64,000 nucleotides of DNA, from IMG/VR virus record IMGVR_UViG_3300046694_000136, positions 62,001 to 126,000 of that record, one strand, 5' to 3'. This DNA comes from a virus. The position numbers were made by a program, and so were the translations under genes. Positions 51,141-61,272 of this stretch are shown piece after piece. A model generated the notes under the pieces. It was not told the origin of the DNA. It searched no databases and worked only from the letters and a program-made list of their open reading frames with translations. How positions within the stretch are numbered: the first letter of the stretch is position 1; each line of letters starts with the position of its first letter.

Positions 51141-52653
51141 CAGTCCTCTGAACGCGTACCTGCAAAAGAGCGACCCGGTCGATCAGTGGAAACCAGGTGA
51201 AGGTGGACAGCTGGTCGATCTGGATGAGTTCTACGCCGAAACGGATCAAGATAAAGCAGACTTCATGGTTCAGGGTACCGAGTCGTTCTCCCTGAACCGT
51301 CTGGACCGTAAGCTGGCCAGCATCTTGGGTATCGAGTCGTATACCCAGATGGACTCTCACGCTTCTGAGCGTAATGCACTCTTGGGTGCTGAGGGTTTCT
51401 TCTCGGTGTTGTATGAAGGCTTCCAAAGCTTCATCGAAAATATCATCAAGTACATCCGTATGGCCATCGACTGGGTGGCCAACACTGTTAAGGGGATCTT
51501 CGGTTTCCGTAAGAGTGAGCGGATCGAAAAGGCGATCGACAGTAAGCTGGGTAACCTGAAGACTGAGTTCGAGCAAACCTTGAACGGTCTGGGCTTCCCG
51601 GGTGGTAACTACACTCTGGAGAAGTTCATAGGTACTCTGCCTAACGGTATTGACCGAGTGGGTCAGTTGACGGTCATGAAGACCAAGTTCGAATCCGACA
51701 AGGAAGCGATCGAAGGCCTGGGTGCGTCGATACCGCTGTTCCAGCAGACCATTGCTGAGCTGACCAAAAGCTCGAACAAAGCGGTCAAGTCTTTCAATGA
51801 CTTCAAACGCATGATTCAAGAAGAGTACCAAAAGACTCGTGTACGTCGGGTCAAAGGTGAGGGTGTTGACTTCGCTCAGTCTCCTGAAGTAGCCCGTATC
51901 CTGAAAGGCTGCGCTGAAACCACTCTGGCTGTCTCCAGCGCCACTGTGGTCCCACTTGTGGCTGAACTGCTGGGCTCGCTGTACAAGGTGACCTTCAGCA
52001 ACGATGAGCTGACCAACGGCTTTGCTGACGTTCGTAAGCGCTTGGACCAAATGGTTCAATTGGAATCGGTGAAACTCAGCCAAGGTAACGCGACTCAGCT
52101 GATGACCACTATCCAAGGTCTGAACGCTCACTACGCCAATGTTGCGGATAACTCCATCGACATGTCAGGTATCAACCTGAGGCAGTTGGGTACCGCCATT
52201 GACAAGAGCGATGCTGACAAGATCAAGGCCATGGGTGATTACTACAATGCACCTATGATCGTGGCTGAATACCAAGCGGTAGCGCTGGCTGTACGTAACT
52301 ACACCCAGTTCTGTCAGTTGGTGACTCGTCAGCTGTCGATGGTCGGCCGTCAGATCGACAACCTGGTCCGTTGGCATGCCCGGGGTTACCTGTGGTTCTA
52401 CCACGCTCTGCTGGATGACCTTCAGAAGCTGCGTGAACTGAACCTCGAAGCCAAGCAGCAAGGTCACAACCCGATGATGGGTCCTGACGGTACACCGGCT
52501 GTCAAGTTCGAGTTCATTGACGAGGCGGACGCCAAGACCTTCATGGAGAAGTTCGGGGGTACCTCCCAGGAGATTATCGATAAGGATATCGGGAACCTCA
52601 AAACTATTTACAACAACCTTGTTAAAGAAACTGGGATGGGAAGAACGATATGA
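51133..52653 (+). CDS. Inner-head/ejected virion protein, paralogue C (506 aa)
   Basis: Starts within the previous gene's end. Acidic N-terminal region, MVQGTE (45-50), LLGAE-GFF (83-90), then a hydrophobic/amphipathic helix region SFIENIIKYIRMAIDWVANT (about 98-117) and KGIFGFRKSERI. Same order as paralogues A and B, with a longer helical body. Cleavage after Glu87 by the head protease is predicted. Last codons overlap the next gene (ATGA). Confidence 0.62.
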   Translation: MNNSPLNAYLQKSDPVDQWKPGEGGQLVDLDEFYAETDQDKADFMVQGTESFSLNRLDRKLASILGIESYTQMDSHASERNALLGAEGFFSVLYEGFQSFIENIIKYIRMAIDWVANTVKGIFGFRKSERIEKAIDSKLGNLKTEFEQTLNGLGFPGGNYTLEKFIGTLPNGIDRVGQLTVMKTKFESDKEAIEGLGASIPLFQQTIAELTKSSNKAVKSFNDFKRMIQEEYQKTRVRRVKGEGVDFAQSPEVARILKGCAETTLAVSSATVVPLVAELLGSLYKVTFSNDELTNGFADVRKRLDQMVQLESVKLSQGNATQLMTTIQGLNAHYANVADNSIDMSGINLRQLGTAIDKSDADKIKAMGDYYNAPMIVAEYQAVALAVRNYTQFCQLVTRQLSMVGRQIDNLVRWHARGYLWFYHALLDDLQKLRELNLEAKQQGHNPMMGPDGTPAVKFEFIDEADAKTFMEKFGGTSQEIIDKDIGNLKTIYNNLVKETGMGRTI

Positions 52654-53357
52654 GTCCTGAACTGCGTGAATTTAAAGCCAATGCAATGGCTGAACTGGTA
52701 AGCCTCAAGGAGATCGGTGTAGCGGTCACCAAGAAGCTGGAAGGTCCTGTTGAGATCACCGAGGCTTACAGCATCGTTGATAAGCTGTGGTTGCCTGCTG
52801 AAGCCAACCGCCTCAAGACCGAGCTGTCCGGTGAGTTCCCTGATCGTAACGGCAGTGTCATCCTGAACTCGCCTTTGACCGGTGAAACGTCTCTGTTGCT
52901 GGAAGTGCCTAAGACTCTCGAGTTCATGGCCAAAGCCTTCCCGGAGATCATCCTCAAGGTCAACGAGATCTACGCTCAGATCAACAACCTGGGTATCAAC
53001 AACCAGGAAGCGATCGACAAGTACAACAGTTTCCGTAAGGAGCCGGCTAAGTTCGCTGACTTCGTGCAGGACCTGTGGTATCCGGACAGCGACTCGTTGC
53101 AGAACGGTACCGTCAAGACATGGAAGGACATCGGTCGTGACAGCTATCGCGTCGAGAACGGCGACTACCTGCTGATGGTAGATTACGGTGAAGTTATCCG
53201 TAAGTCTCAGGACCATTTGAAAGAATGTCTCCTGGACACCCTCGTCTCTCAGGACATGCGTCTGGGTGATGTGGACTACCGTGCAGAGCAACTGATCGGG
53301 ATGATTGAAATGATCGGTCTGTTCTCTGATTACCTCAGCGAAGTAGATCTGGGCTAA
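52650..53357 (+). CDS. Uncharacterised 235-aa protein coupled to paralogue C
   Basis: ATGA overlap with the preceding gene, GGAAG upstream. Starts MSPELREFKANAMAELVS; helical ends and a beta-containing middle. No GTE or GAE-GF motif, so not a member of the processed family. Likely assembly partner or virion protein by context. Ends at a perfect 15-bp terminator. Confidence 0.6.
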   Translation: MSPELREFKANAMAELVSLKEIGVAVTKKLEGPVEITEAYSIVDKLWLPAEANRLKTELSGEFPDRNGSVILNSPLTGETSLLLEVPKTLEFMAKAFPEIILKVNEIYAQINNLGINNQEAIDKYNSFRKEPAKFADFVQDLWYPDSDSLQNGTVKTWKDIGRDSYRVENGDYLLMVDYGEVIRKSQDHLKECLLDTLVSQDMRLGDVDYRAEQLIGMIEMIGLFSDYLSEVDLG

Positions 53358-53370
53358 CACCTTAAACAGC

Positions 53371-53405
53371 TACCCTACCCAGCCCGTAAGGCTGGGTAGG
53401 GTAGT
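53371..53405. terminator. 15-bp perfect bidirectional terminator
   Basis: CTACCCTACCCAGCC / GGCTGGGTAGGGTAG with CGTAA loop, between convergent genes ending at 53357 and 53418. Confidence 0.82.
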
Positions 53406-53417
53406 ATGTGTGTTACA

Positions 53418-56348
53418 TCAAACGATCGAACGCATCCGGATGTCGTGTGGTTGGAAGATGGTATCAACCGACTCCTTAACCCCCAGCAGTCCATCACTGG
53501 TCAACTCCAGACGTTTACGGATACTGAAGCCTGTGAGGTTATCCAGGTTACTGATAACGTCCACAGTACTGTCACCCGCCATAGCGCTCAACTTAACCGC
53601 CACCACTTCCTCACTGATGTTTACCGAGCTGACTTGAGCTTGGAGCGCTTCAGTGGAGATAGTAGTCTTGTTGTACAGCCCCAAGTTCAACTGCTTAGGA
53701 TCACTGGCGGCCAATGTAGCTTTAAGTGCAGCGTTACGCATCCCCGACTCAGTCAAGTAGTAAGTGACCACAAAGGACAGATCCTGACGGAGTACCCCTT
53801 CATAGTTACTGTTGATCACCACTTGCTGATAACCCAGCTTACTTCTCGGCTGGAAGAACAGGTTGGTCTGGTTGATCGTCTCAGACGACAGACGCTCCAT
53901 GTCACCGATGATGGTGTTAGTGAAGTAACGTTTGGTATCCGCTGCAAACTGGATATCGTATTCGTCCTTACTGAAGAAGTAGTTCCCATCGAAGGCTACG
54001 AAGTCCCAATGGTATTTCTTCTTCCGAGGCTCCAGCTCTACCGGCAAGCCGTTCTCGTACACCACGTCAATACCCGCCCGGTACTTCAGTGTAGGGGTAA
54101 TGCCATCAGCCCCATACATGATATCGCCTTTGCGGTACTCAACGATTGGATCACCCGCGTCATCGAACTGCAACTGACCATTAACCCGAACGTACTTGGT
54201 TTCCTCGTAAGTAGCAGGAACATCCACCGAGTAACGCTTGTACTGAGCTTCACCGACCAATGGACGGATGCGGCTGTACATGTTCTTCAGGTGTTTGCCG
54301 AAGGTTACGTTGTACGTGGTCTCGAGGATACCCACCATCTCTTCAGGGAAGATGGAACCATCGATCTTCGGATCCAGCAGCGAGCGAGTGAGGTCTTGGT
54401 CACCCTCAACGCAGAAGATGAATGTCATGTCTGTTGCCAGAGCACTACGCACCTTGTCCTGCTGAGAACCGAACTGGTTAAAGTTGTTGAAGTACAACAG
54501 ATCATTCAAATCCACATCGAAACGACTGTCGAGGTAGAACTCCCAGTTACGCTCCCCGCTGCTGTTAACCGAAATCAACTTACCTGCCAAGTTAGCGGTC
54601 TGACTGGTTTCAGGAGGAGAGATAGATAACTGGATGCCCAACTGCTCGTTGATCAACTGCTTGTATGCATTGTCCGACTTGGTAGTCAGGTAAATGGTGT
54701 AGCCGTCTTCTCGGTGAGCAATAGACAAGCTACCAACACCAACGCCCAGACCCAATGCAGGGTTATCCCGTACGTAGGTTTGGTAGTTGATCAGTGGAGT
54801 GTCCAAGTTGTAGGTACGCAGAGACACCTGATCGTCCGTAACGTCCAAGACGTAATAGAACGGGGTGTAGACCAGCGTCTTGTTAGCCAGCAGGTCAACC
54901 TTACGCTCGGAGGAGAGGTTCAGGTAACCTTCCTTGGTGTAGTTATTAACCAGCACCGAAGTCGGCTGAGAGATGTCGAACAGGACGTTGTGAGGGACAG
55001 TAACACGATCCCCGTTGTCCTTAGCCACACCACTACCCAACAGGTCTTCAATCGACGCCAAGTAACTACCAACGTAGCAACTCATTGGAGCCAAGAAGTC
55101 TTTGTTCGACTGATACGGTAACTCACCGCTCAATGCAAACTGACGACCGGTCACGTAGTCGATTACCAGTACCGAACTGTAGCCGTTGTTCAGGGCCACA
55201 CCTTCCACGTTCTTCTCGGTGATAGGCAGTGTACGGATCTGCCGACCGTCGATAACCCGCTGCTTCATTTCAACGAACGACGTTGGACTACGACCACCCT
55301 TGACGTTATCCACCGCTTGCCATACCACGTTACTGGCATTACGGAAAGGAGCAGAGTACTCGTTCAGATTACCGAGACCATAACGATAATCCTGATAGTT
55401 CGGAACGATGCTCGATGGAGACACGTCCTTCAGGTCTTTAACCAGAGCGCCCTTGGTGGTGTAGGTGTAGATACGAACCGTACCAACACCCAGACCGTTG
55501 GAGATGTAAACGTCAGGGATCTCAAAGCTCACCCGCTTGTTAACAGTGTCCAGCTCACAAGCCAGAGTAACCGTCAACGGATCAAAGACCGCTTGGTCAA
55601 ACGCCACCACGATCTCTGTCATCCCGGTACTGTTTACCAAGAAGGCACGGATACCGTACAAGTGGTCGGTGTAGTTGTAAGTACCCGAGCAACCCGACGC
55701 GCTGTTGGCAGTGATGTTCTCAATGCCTTTGCAGCTCATCTGAAGTACAGGAACGTACATCATCAAATACTGCACGTCGTTTTGGAGTTTGAACATCGGC
55801 TCGATAAGGTTGCTACTGATCGGACTCAGCGGGTTGTTGGTATCCGAATCGAAGATGATGTTCCAACCACTTCGCTCGTTGTACAGGATACGGATCCCGT
55901 TCATGATGGAGAAGTCATACCCGTTGATAGGGATGATCGTGTCCTTCGGAACCAGCAGCTCTTTATACGTAACCGACAGTTGACCCTGCTGCTCAGTACG
56001 GTCACGGGCCAGACCCATAAACGTTTCCACCGACAGAGCCAGCATGAGGGTGCTGGTAGCGGCGTCAGCGAACAGGCCGTAGGTTTCCTGGCTACTCATG
56101 TTGCGACTGAGCTGAGAGATGTTGCGGGCGTGCTTAGCGTGCAGTTCACTGGTCGCATCAGCGATACGGTTAAAGAACCCGCTCGCTGTACCGAGGATCA
56201 GGGTGTACGCCAGAACTGCCGGGTGAGCTTTACTGTTGATTTGCTTGAGACCATTGAAGTAGCCGTCTTCAATCCCGTTAACCACTAGGTTAATACCCCG
56301 CATGGGGTTAGCGGCCAGCAGTTCGAGTTCTTCTTGACTCAGATTCAT
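53418..56348 (-). CDS. Large virion structural protein (976 aa)
   Basis: ATG at 56348 overlaps the end of the next upstream gene. Helical N-terminus (~150 residues), then a long beta-rich body with many Tyr/Asn/Gly residues, typical of tail or baseplate proteins. Contains VGVGSLSI-like Gly repeats (about 555) and acidic loops; no enzymatic motif. Paired with the 361-aa gene upstream. Baseplate wedge, collar or fibre-attachment roles are all possible; none can be chosen from sequence alone. Confidence 0.6.
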   Translation of the reverse strand: MNLSQEELELLAANPMRGINLVVNGIEDGYFNGLKQINSKAHPAVLAYTLILGTASGFFNRIADATSELHAKHARNISQLSRNMSSQETYGLFADAATSTLMLALSVETFMGLARDRTEQQGQLSVTYKELLVPKDTIIPINGYDFSIMNGIRILYNERSGWNIIFDSDTNNPLSPISSNLIEPMFKLQNDVQYLMMYVPVLQMSCKGIENITANSASGCSGTYNYTDHLYGIRAFLVNSTGMTEIVVAFDQAVFDPLTVTLACELDTVNKRVSFEIPDVYISNGLGVGTVRIYTYTTKGALVKDLKDVSPSSIVPNYQDYRYGLGNLNEYSAPFRNASNVVWQAVDNVKGGRSPTSFVEMKQRVIDGRQIRTLPITEKNVEGVALNNGYSSVLVIDYVTGRQFALSGELPYQSNKDFLAPMSCYVGSYLASIEDLLGSGVAKDNGDRVTVPHNVLFDISQPTSVLVNNYTKEGYLNLSSERKVDLLANKTLVYTPFYYVLDVTDDQVSLRTYNLDTPLINYQTYVRDNPALGLGVGVGSLSIAHREDGYTIYLTTKSDNAYKQLINEQLGIQLSISPPETSQTANLAGKLISVNSSGERNWEFYLDSRFDVDLNDLLYFNNFNQFGSQQDKVRSALATDMTFIFCVEGDQDLTRSLLDPKIDGSIFPEEMVGILETTYNVTFGKHLKNMYSRIRPLVGEAQYKRYSVDVPATYEETKYVRVNGQLQFDDAGDPIVEYRKGDIMYGADGITPTLKYRAGIDVVYENGLPVELEPRKKKYHWDFVAFDGNYFFSKDEYDIQFAADTKRYFTNTIIGDMERLSSETINQTNLFFQPRSKLGYQQVVINSNYEGVLRQDLSFVVTYYLTESGMRNAALKATLAASDPKQLNLGLYNKTTISTEALQAQVSSVNISEEVVAVKLSAMAGDSTVDVISNLDNLTGFSIRKRLELTSDGLLGVKESVDTIFQPHDIRMRSIV

Positions 56349-57418
56349 AGAGCACCCCAGTATTCCATTTCCATGTTCTGTAAGTTAATCCAAGGGTACA
56401 TGCCGTATTGGCCAGCCATGTATTCCCGGAACGAATATTTCTTGTAGTACCGACCTCTAACCGACGGGTGCATGTTGGGGTTACGGTACAAGGTGTTGTC
56501 GTTAAAGGCTTTAGCAATCGAGATGTTGTTAAAGCGGAAACCCTGACAAGTATAAGTCACTTCGAACTCATCTTGCCCCTGGCCACGCAGAGTGTTCTGT
56601 GTCCGGTCAATGGTACTGTAAGCACCAGACGGGAACGTGGTAGGCCAGCCCCCGCCACAGCAGAAGATCCACTCGATGTTGCGCATGTTCTTGTTCATAA
56701 TCAAGTGGTAAATACGTGTGGTGTAATCTTTGTAGTTACCGGCCAACGGTTTCCAGTACGGTTCCATGCCTTCGTCACCGAGGGTCACTGCTTCAATGTA
56801 GTGAACCCAAGTGTTGAACAGAGCAGGGATAATGCCCGGCTTGACGTTGTGGAAACTCTGGTGAATCTCGAAGTCGTAGTTGACTTTCAGGATTCCGTCG
56901 ACATACGCATAAACCTCTCCCCTGAACCCAGCAGTACTTTTACCAGTACCCAAACTCAAGTCAGGGAACCCCGAACTTACTTTCAAATAGTTCGTTAAAA
57001 CTGGGATCCAAGGGCACAGCGGATCGTAGACTTGGTTAAGTCCACTGTTAGCAGCACCCCACTTAGGGTCGAGTATTCCTTTGATATAAGCAGCAGGACT
57101 ATTCGGTCTAGGACTGACCAAGTTGGCCAGTTGACTGTGTAGCTGAACATTCGAGTCCGACAGGTTTAAAGACGGTCGAGTGCAGAACATTAATCCTATG
57201 GTGTCGTCGGGGATAGCAGCCATTGCATGGCCAGGTCCTAAGACTCTAATGCCCCGCAAACTGTTTATTAGAGCGGAGTCGAACCCAGGTCCACCGTTTT
57301 CGGAATAGACTGTATTGAGCCACTCGCGGTAGTTACTGTTGTTCAGTTGCTCCCCAGGAGAATTTACCCCGGGTGTCTTGTTGAAGAAATCCTGGGAGTC
57401 ATTCGTTTCATCAGCCAT
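56345..57418 (-). CDS. Structural protein (357 aa), probably tail/baseplate
   Basis: ATG at 57418 (MADETNDSQDFF) is preferred; TTG at 57430 would add four residues. Disordered N-terminus, Gly/Pro/aromatic-rich beta body (FCCGGGWPTTFPSG at about 250-263), aromatic C-terminus. Overlaps the 976-aa gene by 4 bases, so the two products are likely made together and possibly assemble together. No specific family recognised. Confidence 0.6.
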   Translation of the reverse strand: MADETNDSQDFFNKTPGVNSPGEQLNNSNYREWLNTVYSENGGPGFDSALINSLRGIRVLGPGHAMAAIPDDTIGLMFCTRPSLNLSDSNVQLHSQLANLVSPRPNSPAAYIKGILDPKWGAANSGLNQVYDPLCPWIPVLTNYLKVSSGFPDLSLGTGKSTAGFRGEVYAYVDGILKVNYDFEIHQSFHNVKPGIIPALFNTWVHYIEAVTLGDEGMEPYWKPLAGNYKDYTTRIYHLIMNKNMRNIEWIFCCGGGWPTTFPSGAYSTIDRTQNTLRGQGQDEFEVTYTCQGFRFNNISIAKAFNDNTLYRNPNMHPSVRGRYYKKYSFREYMAGQYGMYPWINLQNMEMEYWGAL

Positions 57419-57449
57419 TTCAATACCCAATGATTAAAGGTGAAAATAC
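57419..57449. promoter_or_regulatory. 31-bp divergent space between late genes
   Basis: Holds AAAGGTG (ribosome site of the plus gene) and little else. No early element. Promoters for both strands must be very compact or embedded in the coding sequences. Confidence 0.35.
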
Positions 57450-58568
57450 ATGAACACGCAAAACCACATGGTTGGAGATATCCTGAACGTCGGTTCTTTC
57501 TTTCTGGATATCATGAAAAAGCTGTATCCGGATAATAAGGACATCGCTGGAGCCACCAACGTTGCTGACGTGATGCGACAGACATACGATGTGGTCTCGA
57601 CTACCTCGATTGGCCAGAACGCCCGGCGTACTCTGCTCTCCCCAATGGTCGTGATCCAAGGCGACCTGCTGCATCAGGATTACATGCCGGATCTGATCAC
57701 AGTGATCAACATCCGTGACATCGTTGCTACCCTGTCGCACTTCGCTATCCGTAACGCTGAACAGATCGGTGTGAACATCTCCACCTACCTGGGCCGTGTT
57801 AACCCAAACCGTGCGGGTCTCCAGTCGCTGATCGCCGGCATCGAGTCCTTTGCTGCGGGTAACATTGACCCGAACCGTCCAAAGCCGGGTGAAGGTTCTT
57901 TCACTGTTAACGGCAAGACCATCCAGGAACTGCAAGAATACGTTCCACTGTCGATCGGTCGTGTTGTGAACGCTACTGTCTTCGGTAAAGACGGTACGTC
58001 GGTTGACCTGCCACTAACCTTCCGCCAGATCATTGTTCCGGCTTCGACTGAGTCTCTGGAAAACACTTTCGGTGTTGCCAAGATCGAAGACGGGTTCAAG
58101 ATGCGCTGGATCATGAAGAACAACGGCGAGATCACCAACCCGGAATGGTTCGACGGTGAAGACATCATCCGTGAACGTTTCAAAGCGCTACGTAACGATG
58201 ACACCAAGTACTACACCGAGTCTCAGGCTCGTGACGTACGTAACAAAGTTGAAGCCGTGCGTACTGGCGTTATCAGTCTGAACACCATGGCAAACACTTT
58301 CATCATCACTGAAGATGAAAAGCAACAAATCGAGATGCAGATTGGCAAGAACTTCTCTAACCCGAAGTCGCGTCAAGACATCTTCAAGGTTGTTAAAGCC
58401 AACACCATCGTCGTAGTTGATGAAGGCCGCGGCTCGTTCACCTTTTACACCAACGGTCAGATGATGCCTGAAATCTACACGCGTCGTGACTTGGCAATCA
58501 AATCCAAGAAAGAGCCGGCTGTTAGCAGCCTGGAAGGTCTGGTCAAACTGCTCAACGGGGGCATCTGA
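57450..58568 (+). CDS. Putative virion structural protein (372 aa)
   Basis: AAAGGTG before ATG. Alpha/beta protein, good codon bias, no catalytic motif. N-terminal half helical, middle beta-rich (SIGRVVNATVFGKDG, about 170-184), C-terminus Ser/Lys-rich. First of a four-gene string with overlapping starts (58568, 59451, 59956), a layout usual for assembly partners. Role inferred from location in the virion gene block. Confidence 0.6.
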   Translation: MNTQNHMVGDILNVGSFFLDIMKKLYPDNKDIAGATNVADVMRQTYDVVSTTSIGQNARRTLLSPMVVIQGDLLHQDYMPDLITVINIRDIVATLSHFAIRNAEQIGVNISTYLGRVNPNRAGLQSLIAGIESFAAGNIDPNRPKPGEGSFTVNGKTIQELQEYVPLSIGRVVNATVFGKDGTSVDLPLTFRQIIVPASTESLENTFGVAKIEDGFKMRWIMKNNGEITNPEWFDGEDIIRERFKALRNDDTKYYTESQARDVRNKVEAVRTGVISLNTMANTFIITEDEKQQIEMQIGKNFSNPKSRQDIFKVVKANTIVVVDEGRGSFTFYTNGQMMPEIYTRRDLAIKSKKEPAVSSLEGLVKLLNGGI

Positions 58569-59458
58569 TGAAAATCACGGATTACGTCAGCAACGTACAA
58601 ACGTTCAAGAAAAGCGAACTGAGCCAACTGGTTACGGTTCTTCAGGTTACCGCTTCTGATCTCCTGGGTAACCTGGAGCGGATGCGCGCTAACAAGATCA
58701 ACCTCGATACTCAGATCGGTCAATGGGCGATCACCAAGAGCATCGTGACCGGTCTGAACAACAACGGCTACCGCGGTATCAGTTTCGACAAGGCTGTTGA
58801 AGCGGCTCTGAATACTGTTGTCGATCTGTCTGCTGCGCTGGACAAGTTGATCAGCAAAGACAAGGACAACGTCTGGGACGGTAAGTTGATCAACCTGCGT
58901 CAGGCCAACATCCTGATGTCGATCGAGCAAATCGATCAGTGGCTGAAATACACCACCTTGGTCTACAACGTTCTGATCAGCCTGAACAACAAGGCCAACC
59001 AGCACGTCGACAGCACTGCCAGTAAGCTCGACCTGCGTTTCCTGACCCAGACTCTCGAGTACTACAAAGGAACCCTCCTGTGGCTCCTGAAGGGCTCCAA
59101 GGCTATCACCGCCGATTTGAACAACATCGCTGAAGTAGAAATCAGTGAAGCGTCGATGGGCGTAATGGAAGGCAGCGGTATGAAAACCCTGCTAGCCAGT
59201 CAATCGCTCGGTATCCACAACTTCAACCCGAAATACTGGTGGAAGTTGAATCGCATGAAGAACCACGTTGAGGAGATCGAACAGATCCGCCTGAACAACG
59301 AGCACTTCGCGATGAAGATCAGCCAAGCGGTCAACCTGAAGAACGGCACCAACGATGCTGCTCTGGAAGATCGGATCGAAGACTACCAGGACCGTATCCT
59401 GAAAGGGACTGCGCGCATCGCTGAGATCGACAACATGTACCGGAGCGCCAATGGCTAA
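58568..59458 (+). CDS. Putative virion/assembly protein (296 aa), helical
   Basis: ATG shares a base with the previous stop (TGATG). Almost fully helical, with many Asn/Leu repeats (NIAEVEISEASMGVMEG at about 190-206) and likely coiled coils. No recognised family. Overlaps the next gene by 8 bases. Confidence 0.58.
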   Translation: MKITDYVSNVQTFKKSELSQLVTVLQVTASDLLGNLERMRANKINLDTQIGQWAITKSIVTGLNNNGYRGISFDKAVEAALNTVVDLSAALDKLISKDKDNVWDGKLINLRQANILMSIEQIDQWLKYTTLVYNVLISLNNKANQHVDSTASKLDLRFLTQTLEYYKGTLLWLLKGSKAITADLNNIAEVEISEASMGVMEGSGMKTLLASQSLGIHNFNPKYWWKLNRMKNHVEEIEQIRLNNEHFAMKISQAVNLKNGTNDAALEDRIEDYQDRILKGTARIAEIDNMYRSANG

Positions 59459-59966
59459 TTATCGTTCATTCGGCAATGGCTTCGTTAACGACGCACTCTC
59501 CGATACTGAACTGGATAACATCTTCAAGAACTTCGCTCTGATGCGTCAGGACGGTATCTTGGATTTCAATCTGGTCATCAACGGTGATCTGTCGATCGAA
59601 ACCATGCGTGAAGCAAAGCGACTGATGGGTGGTAGTTTCAGACAATTTATGGAAGCCAACTACAACGGCGGCTCGGGTCCTTTGGCAACGTTGGTTAAAG
59701 ACGTTGTCCATTTCATCAACGGCAAGATGTCTCCTACACCGTTGATTACCGTGATCAACTTCGAAGAGAACAAAGCCAAGGCGGTGGTTAAGACCCGTTT
59801 GGCTGCGTACAGTCCTTCGAAGCGTACGTCGGGTAACCTGGCCCTGCTGGAAGACGGCTATGTGGTTCACGACTCGGACTTCTTCCACCTGATGGCGGGT
59901 ATTGGTCCGGCTCACGTTATTCGATTCCTTCAACTTATCGGCGGTGGTAGCTACTATGGACAATGA
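59451..59966 (+). CDS. Putative virion/assembly protein (171 aa)
   Basis: ATG at 59451 with GGAG upstream in the end of the preceding gene. Compact alpha/beta; Gly-rich patches (MGGSFRQFMEANYNGGSG). Ends IGGGSYYGQ, overlapping the next gene by 11 bases. Unknown function in the late block. Confidence 0.58.
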   Translation: MANYRSFGNGFVNDALSDTELDNIFKNFALMRQDGILDFNLVINGDLSIETMREAKRLMGGSFRQFMEANYNGGSGPLATLVKDVVHFINGKMSPTPLITVINFEENKAKAVVKTRLAAYSPSKRTSGNLALLEDGYVVHDSDFFHLMAGIGPAHVIRFLQLIGGGSYYGQ

Positions 59967-61260
59967 TCAAGATACACTGTCGGCTCAGATGGCGGCAGTT
60001 AACACAGCAAAGTCCGTCGAGTTGTTCGGCGCGCTCCGTAACACCATTACACTGAACGAAGTCCAGACCACCCTCGACAATTCCGCAGATCGTGTTCTGG
60101 AAGCCCAAAAGCTCCTGGAAGCAGTAGAGCCCTTCGAAGTCAGTCCTGCGCTGGTAGAACTGGTCGATGAGCGTCTTGCTCGTGCCGGTGTTGATATCCC
60201 TCTGGAAACCGGCTTTGCCGAAGTACAGGGTGCTGAGGCACTGGGCCACACTCTGCTGCCAAAGAACTTCCTGTTCACTCGTCTGACTGGCTGCGAGAAC
60301 TTCCTGACTCAGTTCTTCAAGGACTCCCGGGAAGTGGCGATCCAGATCGGTGCTTCGTTCCGCGACACTTGGGTTATCTTCACTCAGTCCGAAGAAGACC
60401 TGAACAAGGCGCTGGATCTGCTGGAAACTCAGATCAACAGTCAGCCTGACTTCATCAGCACCAACTCCTTCATTCTGGAGTTCCGTCTGTTCAACCTGTT
60501 CAAGGTGAATGGCAAGGTGAATGGCGACTGGACGGGTAACCTGAGCAAGCTGAGTTCCACCATCTCGGCGTTGAGCTCTGGTTACTACCTGAACAACAAG
60601 CAAACCCTGAATGCTCTGATGAGTTACTTCGGTGGGTTCACTTCGTTGACTCAGGAAGGCGCAATGGAGCGTTTGCAGATCCTGCCGATCAGCATCCCGG
60701 ACATCCCGTTCAAAGAGTGCAGCTACCCGAACCGTGCTCACGAAAGCCTGCTGGTTACCAGTAAACAGTCGGTAGAGCTGATGGGCGGTGCGTACTTCTT
60801 CGACACTCGTCTGAAGAACCGTCCGAAGCGTTGCGAGACCATCGACTTGATCAGTGAGTTCATCGACCTCCACATCAAGAACGACCGTACTGGTTTCGAG
60901 AACAACGCCCCTCAGACCCACGACCAGGTCGGTACTGAAATCAAAGCGTTGTCCAGCCGTGAAATCAAAGCGATCGTCAAGTCGCTGCGTGCTCTGTTGA
61001 AGGACTGGTCGTCTATGTTCGAGAAGAGCGAGAAGTTCAAGGTCGGTGATGCTGACTTCAACGACATCATCAAAGGCATCGTTGATGCTGAGATCGATGA
61101 GACCACTCGGATGTACATCGCCAAGTGGTTCGGTGCGTTGATCCGTCATAACCAGATGGAGCTGTTGACCATCCGTGTTGGTGTGGCTAACTATCTGACT
61201 CTGATCGTTAACGGTCTGATCCAGATCTGCAACAATTCCATCAAGGTTAACGCCGAGTAA
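59956..61260 (+). CDS. Putative virion protein (434 aa)
   Basis: ATG 59956 (MDNDQDTLSAQM) with GGTGG upstream is preferred over an upstream in-frame start at 59902. Acidic N-terminus and helical body. VQGAEALG (about 92-99) contains a G-A-E that could be a protease site, but lacks the GF that follows it in the paralogue family. Good codon bias. It precedes the processed-protein gene at 61273 by 12 bp. Confidence 0.58.
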   Translation: MDNDQDTLSAQMAAVNTAKSVELFGALRNTITLNEVQTTLDNSADRVLEAQKLLEAVEPFEVSPALVELVDERLARAGVDIPLETGFAEVQGAEALGHTLLPKNFLFTRLTGCENFLTQFFKDSREVAIQIGASFRDTWVIFTQSEEDLNKALDLLETQINSQPDFISTNSFILEFRLFNLFKVNGKVNGDWTGNLSKLSSTISALSSGYYLNNKQTLNALMSYFGGFTSLTQEGAMERLQILPISIPDIPFKECSYPNRAHESLLVTSKQSVELMGGAYFFDTRLKNRPKRCETIDLISEFIDLHIKNDRTGFENNAPQTHDQVGTEIKALSSREIKAIVKSLRALLKDWSSMFEKSEKFKVGDADFNDIIKGIVDAEIDETTRMYIAKWFGALIRHNQMELLTIRVGVANYLTLIVNGLIQICNNSIKVNAE

Positions 61261-61272
61261 AGGGGAACAGTC

